From positions 30,033-94,032 of the forward strand of contig DATIYI010000379.1 of the NCBI GenBank assembly GCA_035517695.1: a stretch of 64,000 bases of DNA. Direction: 5' to 3'. Positions 63,398 to 64,000 of this stretch are shown here, piece by piece. The translations under genes and the position numbers were made by a program. Position 1 is the first letter of the stretch. Every line of letters begins with the position of its first letter. The stretch comes from DATFVJ01 sp035517695. Its GTDB lineage: Bacteria; Actinomycetota; Actinomycetes; Streptosporangiales; Streptosporangiaceae. Below the pieces are notes generated by a model. That model did not search any database and was not told the DNA's origin. It worked only from the letters and a program-made list of their open reading frames with translations.

Positions 63398-64000
63398 TCA
63401 CGCGCCGCTCCCGGCGCCGAAAATCTGGTCCATGACCGCGGACGCCTTCGTGACCTTGTCGGCGATCTGGTGACGGTAGACCGTCCGCGTCACGTTCGAG
63501 TTGACGTGCCCGGCCGCGTCGGCGATGTCCTCGATGTCCACGCCGTGATCAGACAGCACGGACACGAAACTGTGGCGCAGCTCGTGCGGGTGCCAGTCGG
63601 AGCCGAGGCCCGCCGCGCCGCACAGCTTCTTGAACGAGTCATTCACGTTCTGCCGCCACCGCAACTGCCCCGCGTGGCCGCAGAACACGACCCCGAGGTC
63701 CGTGTAGTACCGGCCGAGGCGCAGCTTGTCCCCGGCCTGCGACGTCCTCAGCGACCGCAGGGCCTCGGCGACCGCGGCGGGCATGGCGAGCGTCCGCCTC
63801 GACTGCTCGGTCTTCAGGTCCTCGAGCTTGAGGACCAGCTTCCCCGTGGACGGGTCCTTGCTGGCCTTCGGTGACCTGCGGACCCGTATCACAGCCTCGG
63901 CGAAGTCGATGTCTTCCCACCGCAGCCCGAGCAGCTCACCGGGGCGCAGCCCGAGCATCACCCCGGCGAGCGTGTACGCCCGCCACCAGGCCGTCAGGTC
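63398..64000 (-). CDS. tyrosine recombinase (phage-type integrase), C-terminal part, cut by window end
   Basis: The frame is open from the right edge; 200 residues are visible. Catalytic residues: Arg in MLGLRPGELLGLRWEDIDF, HxxR as HPHELRHSFVSVLSD, second His in DAAGHVNSNVTR and Tyr in RTVYRHQIAD. This is the actinobacterial site-specific integrase type used by ICEs and prophages. The N-terminal core-binding domain lies outside. It ends 200 bases after the winged-helix gene. No tRNA or attachment repeat is seen inside the window. Confidence 0.92.
   Translation of the reverse strand, partial: DLTAWWRAYTLAGVMLGLRPGELLGLRWEDIDFAEAVIRVRRSPKASKDPSTGKLVLKLEDLKTEQSRRTLAMPAAVAEALRSLRTSQAGDKLRLGRYYTDLGVVFCGHAGQLRWRQNVNDSFKKLCGAAGLGSDWHPHELRHSFVSVLSDHGVDIEDIADAAGHVNSNVTRTVYRHQIADKVTKASAVMDQIFGAGSGA

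Overview
The window is high-GC DNA with the gene order of an actinomycete (Actinomycetota, probably near Streptosporangiales/Streptomycetales; the order is inference). Supporting marks are the sucC-sucD-DUF6350-purN-purH block, DUF3017 beside icd-mdh, an acyl-CoA carboxylase epsilon subunit, DUF5313, a birA/PH-domain pair, and many TANNNT -10 boxes lying 6-9 bases before a start codon, the actinobacterial leaderless-mRNA layout. Almost all of it looks chromosomal and housekeeping. Only the tyrosine recombinase cut by the right edge points to a mobile element.

Layout. 0-9.6 kb: 3' part of guaA, a secreted sedolisin (S53), a divergent XRE-cupin regulator/EamA exporter pair around a perfect palindrome, a stretch of gene remnants (rpsP, VOC, coxG), mntP and a PIG-L deacetylase, then pcrA. 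9.9-17 kb: a free-standing B12-binding mutase subunit, sucCD, DUF6350, a tiny histidine-rich protein, purN-purH. 17-22.5 kb: an FHA/winged-helix regulator with a collagen-like tail, a wrecked citrate synthase gene, DUF3017, icd-mdh. 22.5-31 kb: M20 remnant, galT-galE-galK, a CNNM/CorC transporter, trpS, a yihY remnant, a D,D-carboxypeptidase. 31-40 kb: methylmalonyl-CoA-mutase-type catalytic subunit, a carboxylate-amine ligase with an M20 amidohydrolase, adenosine deaminase, PH protein, purine nucleoside phosphorylase, an lpdA remnant, a methyltransferase. 40-46 kb (minus strand): acyl-CoA carboxylase operon (beta, NYN-domain protein, epsilon, biotinylated alpha). 46-55 kb: XRE regulator, ClpP-fold pseudoprotease, PEP carboxylase, two GT-C glycosyltransferases, biotin ligase, PH protein, adenylate cyclase remnant. 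55-64 kb: alkylsulfatase, GAP remnant, leucine-degradation genes (HMG-CoA lyase, enoyl-CoA hydratase, divergent carboxyltransferase), a PEP-mutase-family remnant, a winged-helix protein, the integrase.

How the genes fit together. Much of the window serves acyl-CoA and C4 metabolism: two carboxyltransferases, the biotinylated alpha subunit, epsilon and biotin ligase; a split B12 mutase whose two halves lie 21 kb apart; succinyl-CoA synthetase, isocitrate and malate dehydrogenases and PEP carboxylase. Purine synthesis (guaA, purN, purH) and purine salvage (ada, pnp) are both present.

Two properties stand out. First, at least eleven recognisable genes survive only as frameshifted, nonsense-mutated or internally deleted remnants, several in the place where relatives keep the intact gene. 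Second, many intact proteins carry low-complexity inserts or tails made of in-frame tandem DNA repeats. The best candidate for something undescribed is the 47-residue protein with ten histidines at 14634-14777, which has a strong Shine-Dalgarno site.
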